Shown here: piece by piece, positions 26,801 through 36,600 of the stretch | Numbering within the stretch: the first letter of the stretch is position 1 | How the letters are laid out: the number at the start of each line of letters is the position of its first letter | From: Dolichospermum sp. FACHB-1091 | Lineage (GTDB): Bacteria; Cyanobacteriota; Cyanobacteriia; Cyanobacteriales; Nostocaceae | DNA: 64,000 bases | Assembly (NCBI RefSeq): GCF_014697585.1 | Contig: NZ_JACJSB010000014.1 | Coordinates: 1-64,000, forward strand | Direction: 5' to 3' | Notes under the pieces: generated by a model | What the model was told of the DNA's origin: nothing | The model's database searches: none | Seen by the model: only the letters and a program-made list of their open reading frames with translations | Program-made: the position numbers and the translations under genes

Positions 26801-29800
26801 TTATTTCTCTTCGTTGAGTAGGTTTTGAGCGCAAGCTAATTGTAATTGGATAATTTCGCTCATTTGCTGACTAAAATCTTGTCTAGCTGCTAAGAAACTT
26901 GTGTGCGTTTTAGTTAATTTGGCAGTGTTGTTACTCAGGGCTTGATACTGAGAAATCTTTAAATCATTCATGCTAATTTTTTCAGTAGGTTCTTGGTTTA
27001 TGTTTGGCTTTAAGATTTTTGTTGACTCAAAGAATTTTAGTTTCTTTGACAATTCTAAACCGTTCTCCATGATAGTTTTCATGGATTTTTTTTCTGGTTT
27101 GTGTTTAGGTTTAGGGTAAATCTCTGTGGGTGCTATTTTCTCCGCTGTCTGTAGGGAATTGATGATTTTATACTCTTGATGAGGAGAAATTTTTTGCTTT
27201 TGGTTATTAGCAAAAATTTGACTATTTTCTGCATTCAAAATTGCAGAAGTCATGGAATTACCACCTAATGTAACTTTCCTCAGTGTTAATTTATTCTGTT
27301 TATTATTCTCTGAGGATAAGTCATATAAAGGAGCTAGATTTAATTTTACTTGATGACTTAATAGTTTAGCTAAGGCTTTAATTAGGGAACTATGATCATC
27401 TGTACCACGTCGGTTTAGGGATACGGTAATATGTTCTTGATTACCAAGATTTTTACTTATCCAACGCGAACAAATACCACCAGCACCAGCTTCAATAAAG
27501 ATTTTTGCTCCGTCTGCATAAACACGATTGACTAAGCGCGGAAAGTCGAGTTGTTGACATAATCCTGTGGCAATATTGTGAGCAATTTGTTGACTCTCAA
27601 GTTCAATTGATTGATATTTAGCAGCAGAATAAAACTTAATTCCCGGTATTTTTTGTGCTGGTAAAGTGTATAATTTTTCCAGTTCTTGAGATTCTGATTG
27701 CATTGCTTGACAATGAATCACATGATCGAAAGGAGCGGGAAAAGCATGACAACCCAGGGTTTTAATCACTCGGTTACAAGCTGCTGGTTCACCAGCAATT
27801 AATACTTCTTCTGCTGTATTAATTTGTGTTAAATAAACGCGAGTTTCATTTTTTAAACATTCTCTAACCTGGGCTGGAGTAGCCATAAGAACGTAGTTAT
27901 TCCACAAATTATTTTCTGGAGTTGTGAGATTTTTTGGTAGTCCCCAATACTCACGCACAGCATTTTTTGCCCCAGATAATCTATCTCCAAATAAAGCTGA
28001 GGAGTTAAATGTGTGACTGACTTCATAAAAATTGCTCCATACTCCTTGAGCAACCATCATACTAGTTTCACCTAAACTATATCCAAAAATATATTTAGGT
28101 TTAATTTGAAAATCTTCGGTAATAATTGTCGAGATTAATCTGGTAAAAAGCACTTCTGCTTCAAACATTGCCAAAGAATCATCCAGCAATTTTTTTTCTA
28201 GAGTTTCCAATTGTCGAGTTGACAATTTACTCAAACTTCTAGGAAATACCAGTTTTTCAACATCTGCGGCTCGTTCGTAAAGACTTTTGATAATCACATC
28301 ATCAAAAACTTTAGGAAATAACCGGAAAAGACTACGACCAATGCCAAGATAAGTATTAACAGCAGCAGGATAAATATAGGCTATTTCTCCATTTTTACCC
28401 AGTGGTTTTGGTGTGAAATAACTACCTATGGGAGTTTGCCAATCTTTACCATTTGCAAAGGCACTAGTTACACCTTTTTTGGCAGAATTAATTTCTTTAA
28501 TTAATTCTTTTTGGTTGCGTCCAGTTAGAGATAAAGTGTATTTGCTTTGAGAATGTTGTTGAAATTCAACAAAGGTTTGACTAGCAATCTCTTTGAGAGA
28601 ATCAGCATTTTCAATTCTTGCTTGCAAATGATCCAATGCTGCTAATAAGCTAGATTGATCATCTGCTGCAATGGGTAATAAATGCAAAGGTCTTGATTCT
28701 AAATATGTGCTACTGCGCTCTGGTTGTTGGGTTTCTTCTGATAAAATGATATGGGCAAAAGAGCCGTCACAACCAATACTATTAATGGCTGAAATTCGAG
28801 ATTTGACCTCTTTTTGCAAAAACCAAGGTCTAGACTCTGTAGCAACATAAAAAGGACTACCTTTCCATACTTGCGGTGTTTTCACTCCAGACCAATTGGG
28901 AGTTCCGGGAATATATCTGTGGTAAATACTCAGTGCAGTTTTAATTAAACTGGCAATTCCAGACGCAAGGAAGGTATGACCAATATTAGATTTAACGCTA
29001 CCTATAGCGCAGTGTAAACCATCTCCAACGGAGGGATAAGCTTGGAGAATACCATTAATTTCGGCCTCGTCTTCGGCAGGAATACCACTAGCGCAGACTT
29101 CTAAATAGTTGACTTCTTGAGGTTGGATACCTGCTTGTTGAAACGCTTGTTTGCAGACTTGAGTAATGGTGGTATCATCTATAGCCATAGATGCAGATTG
29201 ACCAATACTAACAGCATCAATAACTGCATAGATGCGTTCCTGATTTTGCAATGCGACATCATGACGTTTAAGAACTACCGCACCCGCACCTTCTCCCACA
29301 TTCCAACCGTCGGCTTTTTCGTCAAAACTTAAAGTATTGACTCCTGTATTAATTTTGCCAAATTGACTTCGCAATAAGACGTTTTCTACCCCACCTGCTA
29401 AGTCAACAGCACCCACAATTACAGCATCTACTTCATTAGTATCTAGCAGCATTTGCGCTAATTCTAAAGCTTTAAAAGCAGCGGTTTCTACGGCACTAAT
29501 TGTAAAAGATGGACCTGAGAAATTCCATAGAGAGGAAATGCGACTAGCCATAATATTGGTAACGTAACTGAGATATTCACTAAGTTCAACTTGATTGTGA
29601 ATACTATCTTGAACAATACTTTCTAATTGCTGAATTTTTTCAGGTGATAAAGTGATTTCTGCGCCATTTAAACCATCCTTAATTTGCCAGGATGAATTCC
29701 ATCTTTGCTGTAATTGGTGAACAGATAATTCTGTATCTGCTGCAATAATCACGGCTACATTACTATTAGGTGAAATTTTCGCATCTTTGAGAGCGCGGTC

Positions 29801-30115
29801 AGCAACTCTTAATAATAAGAGTTGTTGAGGGTTGATATTTTCAACCTCATTGGGAGGAATTTTGTAAGCGAAAGTATCAACTTCAAAATTATCAATATAA
29901 GCTCCTTGTGGTACTTTTCCAACTTCTAAACCATACGCTTGTAGTAAAGTTTCTTGTTGATTAATACCATGCCATCTTGATTCTGGTAGAGGAATAAAAT
30001 GCTGTTTTCCGTCATAAATACTGCTCTCGAAGGCATCTAATTCTTGACATTCACCAAAAAAGGCATCCATACCAACAATTGCCATTTTTGCGGTCTTCTG
30101 TTGCTGAATATTCAT
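26801..30115 (-). CDS. hglC: HGL synthase chain-length-factor/acyltransferase protein
   Basis: 1104 residues. N-terminal ketosynthase-like domain (about 1-470), but the active-site cysteine position is glutamate (FTISAVETAAFKALE), typical of a chain-length factor that pairs with a true KS. An acyltransferase domain follows (about 590-940), with the nucleophile in IFGYSLGETSMM. The C-terminal 170 residues are a Lys-rich linker ending in a helix with THTSFLAARQDFSQQMSEII, related to a repeated motif in HglE. It presumably partners the KS encoded 4 bp upstream. Symbol by gene order; function by domains. ATG start at 30115. Confidence 0.82.
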   Translation of the reverse strand: MNIQQQKTAKMAIVGMDAFFGECQELDAFESSIYDGKQHFIPLPESRWHGINQQETLLQAYGLEVGKVPQGAYIDNFEVDTFAYKIPPNEVENINPQQLLLLRVADRALKDAKISPNSNVAVIIAADTELSVHQLQQRWNSSWQIKDGLNGAEITLSPEKIQQLESIVQDSIHNQVELSEYLSYVTNIMASRISSLWNFSGPSFTISAVETAAFKALELAQMLLDTNEVDAVIVGAVDLAGGVENVLLRSQFGKINTGVNTLSFDEKADGWNVGEGAGAVVLKRHDVALQNQERIYAVIDAVSIGQSASMAIDDTTITQVCKQAFQQAGIQPQEVNYLEVCASGIPAEDEAEINGILQAYPSVGDGLHCAIGSVKSNIGHTFLASGIASLIKTALSIYHRYIPGTPNWSGVKTPQVWKGSPFYVATESRPWFLQKEVKSRISAINSIGCDGSFAHIILSEETQQPERSSTYLESRPLHLLPIAADDQSSLLAALDHLQARIENADSLKEIASQTFVEFQQHSQSKYTLSLTGRNQKELIKEINSAKKGVTSAFANGKDWQTPIGSYFTPKPLGKNGEIAYIYPAAVNTYLGIGRSLFRLFPKVFDDVIIKSLYERAADVEKLVFPRSLSKLSTRQLETLEKKLLDDSLAMFEAEVLFTRLISTIITEDFQIKPKYIFGYSLGETSMMVAQGVWSNFYEVSHTFNSSALFGDRLSGAKNAVREYWGLPKNLTTPENNLWNNYVLMATPAQVRECLKNETRVYLTQINTAEEVLIAGEPAACNRVIKTLGCHAFPAPFDHVIHCQAMQSESQELEKLYTLPAQKIPGIKFYSAAKYQSIELESQQIAHNIATGLCQQLDFPRLVNRVYADGAKIFIEAGAGGICSRWISKNLGNQEHITVSLNRRGTDDHSSLIKALAKLLSHQVKLNLAPLYDLSSENNKQNKLTLRKVTLGGNSMTSAILNAENSQIFANNQKQKISPHQEYKIINSLQTAEKIAPTEIYPKPKHKPEKKSMKTIMENGLELSKKLKFFESTKILKPNINQEPTEKISMNDLKISQYQALSNNTAKLTKTHTSFLAARQDFSQQMSEIIQLQLACAQNLLNEEK

Positions 30116-30119
30116 CTGC

Positions 30120-31472
30120 TTACTTCCCTGCTTCTAGAATGATATGAGAGTTTGTACCACCAAAACCAAAGGCGCTTAAAGCTGCTTTTTTAGTTCCTTG
30201 ACTTGGCCATTTAGTAGGAGTTCTGACAATGTTTTGTGAAGAGATAACATTATTTTCAGAACCTATAGGTTGGGTCACATTAATAGTAGGAGGAATCACA
30301 CCATGGGACATACTTAAAATTGTCTTGGTTATGCCTACCATACCCGCAGCAACAAGTAAATGACCAACATTTGTTTTGGTTGAACCTACTAATGGAGTTG
30401 CTTTATATGGACTAAAAAAGCTTTCAATTGAGTTAAATTCGGTGGTATCTCCTAATAAAGTACCTGTAGCATGGCACTCTAAATAATCAATAGTTTGGGG
30501 GTTAAGTTTAGCTTCAGAATAAGCTCTTTGATATGCTAGAGTTTGACCTTGAGAATTAGGACTAAGAAGATGTTTACCTTTACCATCATTAGATAACCCA
30601 TTACCACAAATTGTGGCTAAGATATTGTCACCATCTCTAATAGCATCACTGTGTCTTTTAAGCATTACCATTCCTATGCCTTCGGAGGTAATTAACCCAC
30701 GTGATGACTTATCTAAAGGACGACTAATGCCATTATCTGGATATCCTTGAATACCAGAAAATAACATTCTGACAAACAATGGATCTGCACAACTAATCGC
30801 ACCAGCTAACATTAAATCAGCTTTGCCAGATTGCAGATAATGGGATGCTAATTTAATGGCATAAAAAGATGATGAACAAGCAGCATCTATACAGAAATGA
30901 GTTGCAGATAAAGAAAATGCTTTAGAAACTATAGCAGCAGGTAAACCAGAAACCATAGCATTATATGGCGATTTTTTGATGCCATTATTTGTTCCTGGTA
31001 AATGAAAATCCTGATTCTGCAAAAGTTCACTAATTGCAGGTTCAATATTTTGCTGATAAATAGGAGAAAATAAACTATTAGAAGCTTTGGTTGGAAATCC
31101 CAAAGTTCCTAAAATTACGCCACATTTTGAGAGTGCAGTTTGATTTTCTAAGTAACCACTATCAATAATTGCCTGTTTAGCGGCATATAGTGACCATTTA
31201 AAACTATTGTCCAGACTTTCAACAAATGATGCTGGTAAATTGTACTCACTAGGATCAAATTCAAAATTGCGGATAAAACCGCCTTTAAGGAAGTAGAATT
31301 TTTCTGGTGTTCCTTTTTTATTGTCGTAAAATATAGCGGGATCTATTCCCAAATCCGCTACAGTTATAGATGATGTGGAATCTTTTTCTTGTGTAAGATT
31401 CTGCCAAAATTCTTCGGGATTATTAGCATCGGGAAATAGGCAAGATAACCCGATGATAGCTATTTTTTCCAC
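30120..31472 (-). CDS. hglD: HGL beta-ketoacyl synthase
   Basis: 450 residues, a single condensing enzyme. The catalytic triad is intact: Cys in CIDAACSSSFYAIK, His in ECHATGTLLGD, His in TNVGHLLVAAG. It begins KIAIIGLSCLFPDANNPEEF. GTG start at 31472, supported by a strong Shine-Dalgarno AAGGAGGA (31481-31488 on the other strand), unusual in this window. Four bp before the CLF-AT gene, so they probably form a KS/CLF pair extending the very long chain. The symbol is assigned by order and is less certain than the activity. Confidence 0.8.
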   Translation of the reverse strand: MEKIAIIGLSCLFPDANNPEEFWQNLTQEKDSTSSITVADLGIDPAIFYDNKKGTPEKFYFLKGGFIRNFEFDPSEYNLPASFVESLDNSFKWSLYAAKQAIIDSGYLENQTALSKCGVILGTLGFPTKASNSLFSPIYQQNIEPAISELLQNQDFHLPGTNNGIKKSPYNAMVSGLPAAIVSKAFSLSATHFCIDAACSSSFYAIKLASHYLQSGKADLMLAGAISCADPLFVRMLFSGIQGYPDNGISRPLDKSSRGLITSEGIGMVMLKRHSDAIRDGDNILATICGNGLSNDGKGKHLLSPNSQGQTLAYQRAYSEAKLNPQTIDYLECHATGTLLGDTTEFNSIESFFSPYKATPLVGSTKTNVGHLLVAAGMVGITKTILSMSHGVIPPTINVTQPIGSENNVISSQNIVRTPTKWPSQGTKKAALSAFGFGGTNSHIILEAGK

Positions 31473-31838
31473 TTTTGAAATCCTCCTTGGGGAATGAGGG
31501 AAAGAGATATTATTTAATCTTTTCCCTACGTTATTTAGGATTTACGCGATTCCCCAATGTTTACGGATTTATGGACGCAGGAAGATAATTAAGAGAAATG
31601 AACTAGGAAGAATGGAAGGAAGATAGAAAATTGTGGTTTGGGTTGATGTAATACCAATTCTGTGTAAAGATGCACCCAATTTAAAGATAAACGAACCACG
31701 GAGGCACAGAGGACACAGAGAGAAAAAAGGTTAAAAGTTCGGTGCTGCCTCAGAAAGAAATGGTATCAGGAAACCTAAGATTTTGGTGAATTTGTTGGGT
31801 TTCACTGTCGCTTAACCCCATCTACGAGATTTAGGTTT
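31473..31838. other. 366-bp gap inside the HGL cluster
   Basis: No open frame. It contains the Shine-Dalgarno of the KS gene at 31481-31488 and a dispersed repeat CACGGAGGCACAGAGGACAC near 31697. A promoter for the downstream half of the operon could sit here, but I see no clear -35/-10 pair or NtcA box. Confidence 0.5.
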
Positions 31839-33569
31839 TTACTTTTTATTTAACATTTTCATTGGCCAAATTACGGCTTTTGCTTTTAAGATTCGGGAGT
31901 AGATTTTTCCTTGATGATTGTGAATAATGAAGTTGACAGTTACACCTGTGTCGGTTTTTGCTATGATTTCACAGGAAACATAAAAGGGGATGTTGAATGG
32001 TACTGCTAAAAACTGTTCACAGTATGTTAATTGTCCTGGTAAACAAACTTCTTGATGGATATGATTTAACCATAACCATAATGTTTGGGTACTTATATCA
32101 ATGATATAAGGATTGTGCCATTTAACTGGAAATTGTCCTTGTTCTTTGGCTGTGATTTCTTGCCAACAACATTCGGCTGTGAGTTTTTCTGGACTAATAT
32201 TTAAAACTCTGGTAATTTCTTGGAATGCTGGTCCGTGAAATAGGGATAAATCACCATTTTGATAGAATTCTTTACCAGTGCTAGTGACTATATGATCTTC
32301 TCTAAGATCCATTGCTTCATAAATGGGGGCTTCTGGCAGATTTTTTACCAGTTTAATTAGAGAACTAAAGTGATAATGAGTTTTTCCTTCAGGGGTTTTG
32401 CTCAATATTTTGGTTTGAAATTCTACAAAATCACCATCAACTTTGGCAACTTCTTGGATTTCTAAAATATGTTCCTCAGCCAAAGTAGAATTAAAGGTAA
32501 TTCCTTTTAAAACTTTGAAGTCTTGACAACTAAAATATCTATAACCTGGATAAATTTCTTCACAGCCATTAACCATCCATGATTTGGCACAGGTAGCTGG
32601 TAAGACTGGTGAACCTGCTATTGTATGATCATGTAAAAATGGATTTTCTGCTAATGTCATTCGTCTGCGAATGCGATAGCTGCGAAGTTCTGAACCTAAA
32701 GGACTAGGTGATAGTTTCATCGGACTACCAATGACAACTTGTGTATGATCTTGATAGGCTGGATGTAGTTCATTAACTAACATTTGTGTACCAACTTCCA
32801 CAGGAATAATATCAATTCCTCTTTCTGCAAATGCTTTTTTTAATTGTGGTGTTACCATCCCACTATCCCACCCTCCCCAATTAATTGCGACTACATGACA
32901 ATTAGGGTGATGTTGTTTGATTAAATGCGCCGATTTATTCAGAATTTCATTGGCTATAGCATAATCAGTTTGACCAATATTTCCATAAAAACCACTCACG
33001 GAAGAAAACAATACTAAATGTTCTAATTGTTGGGAATTAATACAACTGAGCAGATTTTCTAAACCCTGAACTTTAGCTGTATAAACTTTCTCAAAATCAT
33101 CTTCTGTCTTTTTTTCAATTAATTTATCTGCTAAGTTACCGGCACCGTGAATAATTCCGGTAATTTGACCTACTTTCTGAGAAATTTCTTGCAATTTTAC
33201 TTTCAAATTTACAGTGTCAGTCACATCAACACTAATATATTCAGCCGTTCCTCCTGTAGCTGCAATAGCCGCTAATGTCTTCTTAATTTCTCGACTAGAA
33301 TTAATTTGATTAAATATCTTTTGTACCATCATGGGAGTTGGTTTTTCACCCTGAGAAATCAAATTTTCCATAATGCGCTTTTTCAAGGCAGAATCTTCCA
33401 AACAATCCCGCGCATATTCTGGTTCTGTAGTGATTTCTGAACGACCTAAAAGAATAAATTTACAACGTTTTTGTTGAGCTAATTTAACAGTACATTGAGC
33501 AGTGATTCCCTTTGCTCCACCACTGACAACAAAAACAGAAGATGGAGTAATTTCAACAATTGCAGTCAT
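31839..33569 (-). CDS. HGL ketoreductase (catalytic half) and dehydratase
   Basis: 576 residues. Residues about 10-290 are the catalytic subdomain of a polyketide-type ketoreductase (VFVVSGGAKGITAQC; Ser in VLFSSVSGFYGNIGQ; Tyr in TDYAIANEILN). Residues about 310-575 are a hot-dog dehydratase with HxxxGxxxxP (HDHTIAGSPVLPA) and FHGPAFQEI. It would reduce and dehydrate the beta-carbon. The matching structural half of the KR seems to sit at the end of HglE, 101 bp upstream, so the KR may be assembled from two polypeptides. In PCC 7120 the genes here are named hglF/hglG; I cannot say which. ATG start. Confidence 0.8.
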   Translation of the reverse strand: MTAIVEITPSSVFVVSGGAKGITAQCTVKLAQQKRCKFILLGRSEITTEPEYARDCLEDSALKKRIMENLISQGEKPTPMMVQKIFNQINSSREIKKTLAAIAATGGTAEYISVDVTDTVNLKVKLQEISQKVGQITGIIHGAGNLADKLIEKKTEDDFEKVYTAKVQGLENLLSCINSQQLEHLVLFSSVSGFYGNIGQTDYAIANEILNKSAHLIKQHHPNCHVVAINWGGWDSGMVTPQLKKAFAERGIDIIPVEVGTQMLVNELHPAYQDHTQVVIGSPMKLSPSPLGSELRSYRIRRRMTLAENPFLHDHTIAGSPVLPATCAKSWMVNGCEEIYPGYRYFSCQDFKVLKGITFNSTLAEEHILEIQEVAKVDGDFVEFQTKILSKTPEGKTHYHFSSLIKLVKNLPEAPIYEAMDLREDHIVTSTGKEFYQNGDLSLFHGPAFQEITRVLNISPEKLTAECCWQEITAKEQGQFPVKWHNPYIIDISTQTLWLWLNHIHQEVCLPGQLTYCEQFLAVPFNIPFYVSCEIIAKTDTGVTVNFIIHNHQGKIYSRILKAKAVIWPMKMLNKK

Positions 33570-33646
33570 AAATCCTCACGTAAAAAATCAAATCAAAATA
33601 TCAAACTCTTACTTTGTGCGACTCTGGGTGAAAAAAGTCATCTCAT

Positions 33647-33663
33647 GGTGGGCAATGCCCACC
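33647..33663. repeat. Dispersed GC hairpin GGTGGGCAATGCCCACC
   Basis: An 8-bp arm around one base, 7 bp after the hglE stop codon, flanked by CCTAC as in many cyanobacterial copies. On the minus strand it is followed by ATGAGATGACTTTTTTC, so it could also act as a weak terminator or processing site between hglE and the KR-DH gene. Confidence 0.65.
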
Positions 33664-33670
33664 CTACAAA

Positions 33671-36600
33671 TTATTCAGCCTTAGCAACCAGTGTTACTCG
33701 TCCTTGATTACCATAACCAACTTCGCCAATATAGCGATTAGAATCGTGTAATTCAGCGACAATATATTGAGCAGATTCCTGATGATCTAAAGTGGGCTTT
33801 AGGTCAATTGCTCTAAAAAATACCTGTGGCCATTCCCACCGCAAACTCTTTGTTAAACCAAATAAACCGGCAGCAATTGCACTGAAATTAGTTTCATGTC
33901 CTAACCCAAATTTACCATCAAGATGAGCGACTGTGCAGAAGCTTGTTCTTCCTGCTAATGATGCTGCATTATTCAAAGTTACTTTCAAATGTTTTGCCAT
34001 TAAAAACACTTGTTTAATAATTGCTTTTTCTGCTTCTGGATAGGAAATATGACCAGGTTTTTCAGGTTGAAATTGAGGATGTAGGTGAATAAATGCCCCA
34101 ATTGATCCATGTTTAGTAATCACACTTTGCAATAATAATTGCAGATGTTGTTCACTCATGTTTGCCAATGTAATGCGAGTAACACCTGCTGGTAATGGTA
34201 ATTGTGTAGGAATTAAGGATTGGGGGAAACTCAAAACTACAATTTTCCAACTTTGTGCTACTAGTGCATCAACTAATTTTGTGGTAGTTAAAGAACCATC
34301 GTCCGTAATTAAACCAATGTGTCCTGCTGGTAGTTGTGCTTCCAAAAAATCTGGTCTGGGTAAGGTTCTTAGTTGAACTGGACGACGGGGAAGATTAGGG
34401 TCTACCATAGGTGGTGGGGTTAAATCCACTGTTATAGTGGACTCCACCCCCGCGCAGCGATTAAGGGGAGTTACCGGGTTAATATCAAACTGCGGCTTTT
34501 TTTTTTCACCTCCCACCAGTGATTGGAGGTAGTTAACGATTTGCCCAATTGTCCGTAAATCTCCCAGTTCTTCTATATTAGGTTTGGGTAAATTCGGATA
34601 TGCTTCCTGCATTGCCCCTAGTATTTCTACTCGTTTAATGGAATCTATACCTAAATCGGCTTCCATGTCCATATCCAGTTCCAACATTTCCACCGGATAA
34701 CCCGTTTTTTCGCTGGTAATGTTTAACAGAGTTTGGGCTAAATCAGCATATTCGTTACTGTTTTCGTCAGGTTGAGAACTGGGAATTGAAAATTGGGGAA
34801 TAATAATTGGTTCTGCTGCTAATTCCTCTATTATCTCTGTGGGAATTTGAGGAATAATAATTGATTCGGCTGGGATTTCTGTTGTTAATGGATTCTGTTT
34901 TTGCAGATATTCGACAACTTGACCAATGGTGCGCTTTTCTGCTAGTTCTTCAAGGTTTGGTTTGGGCAAATTAGGATATAATTCTTGCAATCCTCCTAAA
35001 ATTTCTACTTTTTTAATAGAGTCAATTCCTAAGTCTGCTTCCATATCCATATCGAGTTCTAACATTTCGATAGGATAACCTGTTTTTTCGCTGGTTATAG
35101 TTAATAAATTGTTGGCTAAATCATCTAGATTAATGTTATTAACTACGGGTACAGTTTCAGGAATTAATGCAATTGGTTCAGGTTCAGATTCAATTATCTC
35201 GTTAATTACAGGTTCGATAACTTTATTGACAGTTGAAATAGGTATTTCTAATTCAACTTTTGGCTCAACTTTTGACTCAATTACTGGTACTGGTTGGGGG
35301 GGAATAATAGTAACATTAGCAGCAACAGGTGCTTCTTCAGGGGTAGATAGGGGAATAAAAGCCGCCGTTTCTTGAGTTTGAGAAATCAGTTGAGAATATT
35401 CTTCTTGAATGAGTTGGAAAAAGTGTTTGGTATATTCTATTTGTTCCCGCAAATACTGTTCATGAATGCGGAGGGTTTCACCTTGTTGAGAATGAAACTG
35501 CATCATACTGCGTTCTAAGCTTTCCATGATTACCTGCTTAATTTGAGCAGCTTCAGCAGAAGATCTAACATTAGCAAATAATTTATTTTGCTGCTGCATT
35601 AATTGAAAGAATGTTTTGGTGTATTCTATTTGATGGTTAAGATATGTGCTGTGAACTTCTAAATTCTCGCTTTGGTTATATTGAAACTGGCTGAGAAGTT
35701 GTTCCAAACTGGTGAGAATTTGTTGGCAATTTACAAGTTGATCTGGTGTTTGCATTTTATCTCTAGATTGCTGTGCGAACAATTCTGCAATGGATCTTTT
35801 CTCTGGTTCTTTAATGAGAGTTGCAGTATTCATCTGTGGTTGTAACTGAGTTGCCATGACAGGTTGTTTTTTATGTCCATTACCGTTGCCGTTATGTCCA
35901 TTCGTTGAAGGAATTTTGATAATTTCTGAATTATCAATTTCTAGACTTTTCAATTCTGGAATTTCTGGACTTTTAACCTCCTGAACTCCTGAAATTTTAT
36001 CTCCATTCTGCAAGCTTTCAATAAAGGCATTTTTGGTTTTATCGGAAATGTAGTTAATGCCAGTTAATTTGACATTAAGAGTCTTTTTAGCCGCAATAGT
36101 AGGTAATACGGGAGGAAGTTGATAAGGGTCAAGATTGCCGAGATTCATGCCGATAACGCGCAACTCAACTACAGCTTCTCGCAAGGAGCGATCGCTATTT
36201 TTTTGTGGACTAGGATTCAGAGATATAGTAATATGAGGACGATCTCCTAATATCTCTTTCACCAAATTACTTAAAACTCGTTTTGGTCCAAATTCTACAA
36301 AGCAATAACCACCGGCACCATAGATATTTTCAATTTCTTGTTTAAACAGCACTGAACTAGCCAAATGGCTTTCCAAATTCTTTTGAATTGCTGTGGCATC
36401 TTGGGGATAATGTTTACCAGTGACATTACTAAAAACGGGAATTTGCGGATTTTTAAAAGTTACTGATTTAGTAGCAATAGCAAAGGATTTTTGTGCGAAT
36501 GCTATTAATGGAGTATGAAAAGCCGCAGACACAGGTAATAAAACCGCACCATATCCCAATTTTTGGCAAGCATGATGAATTTTATCAATTTCTAACTTTG

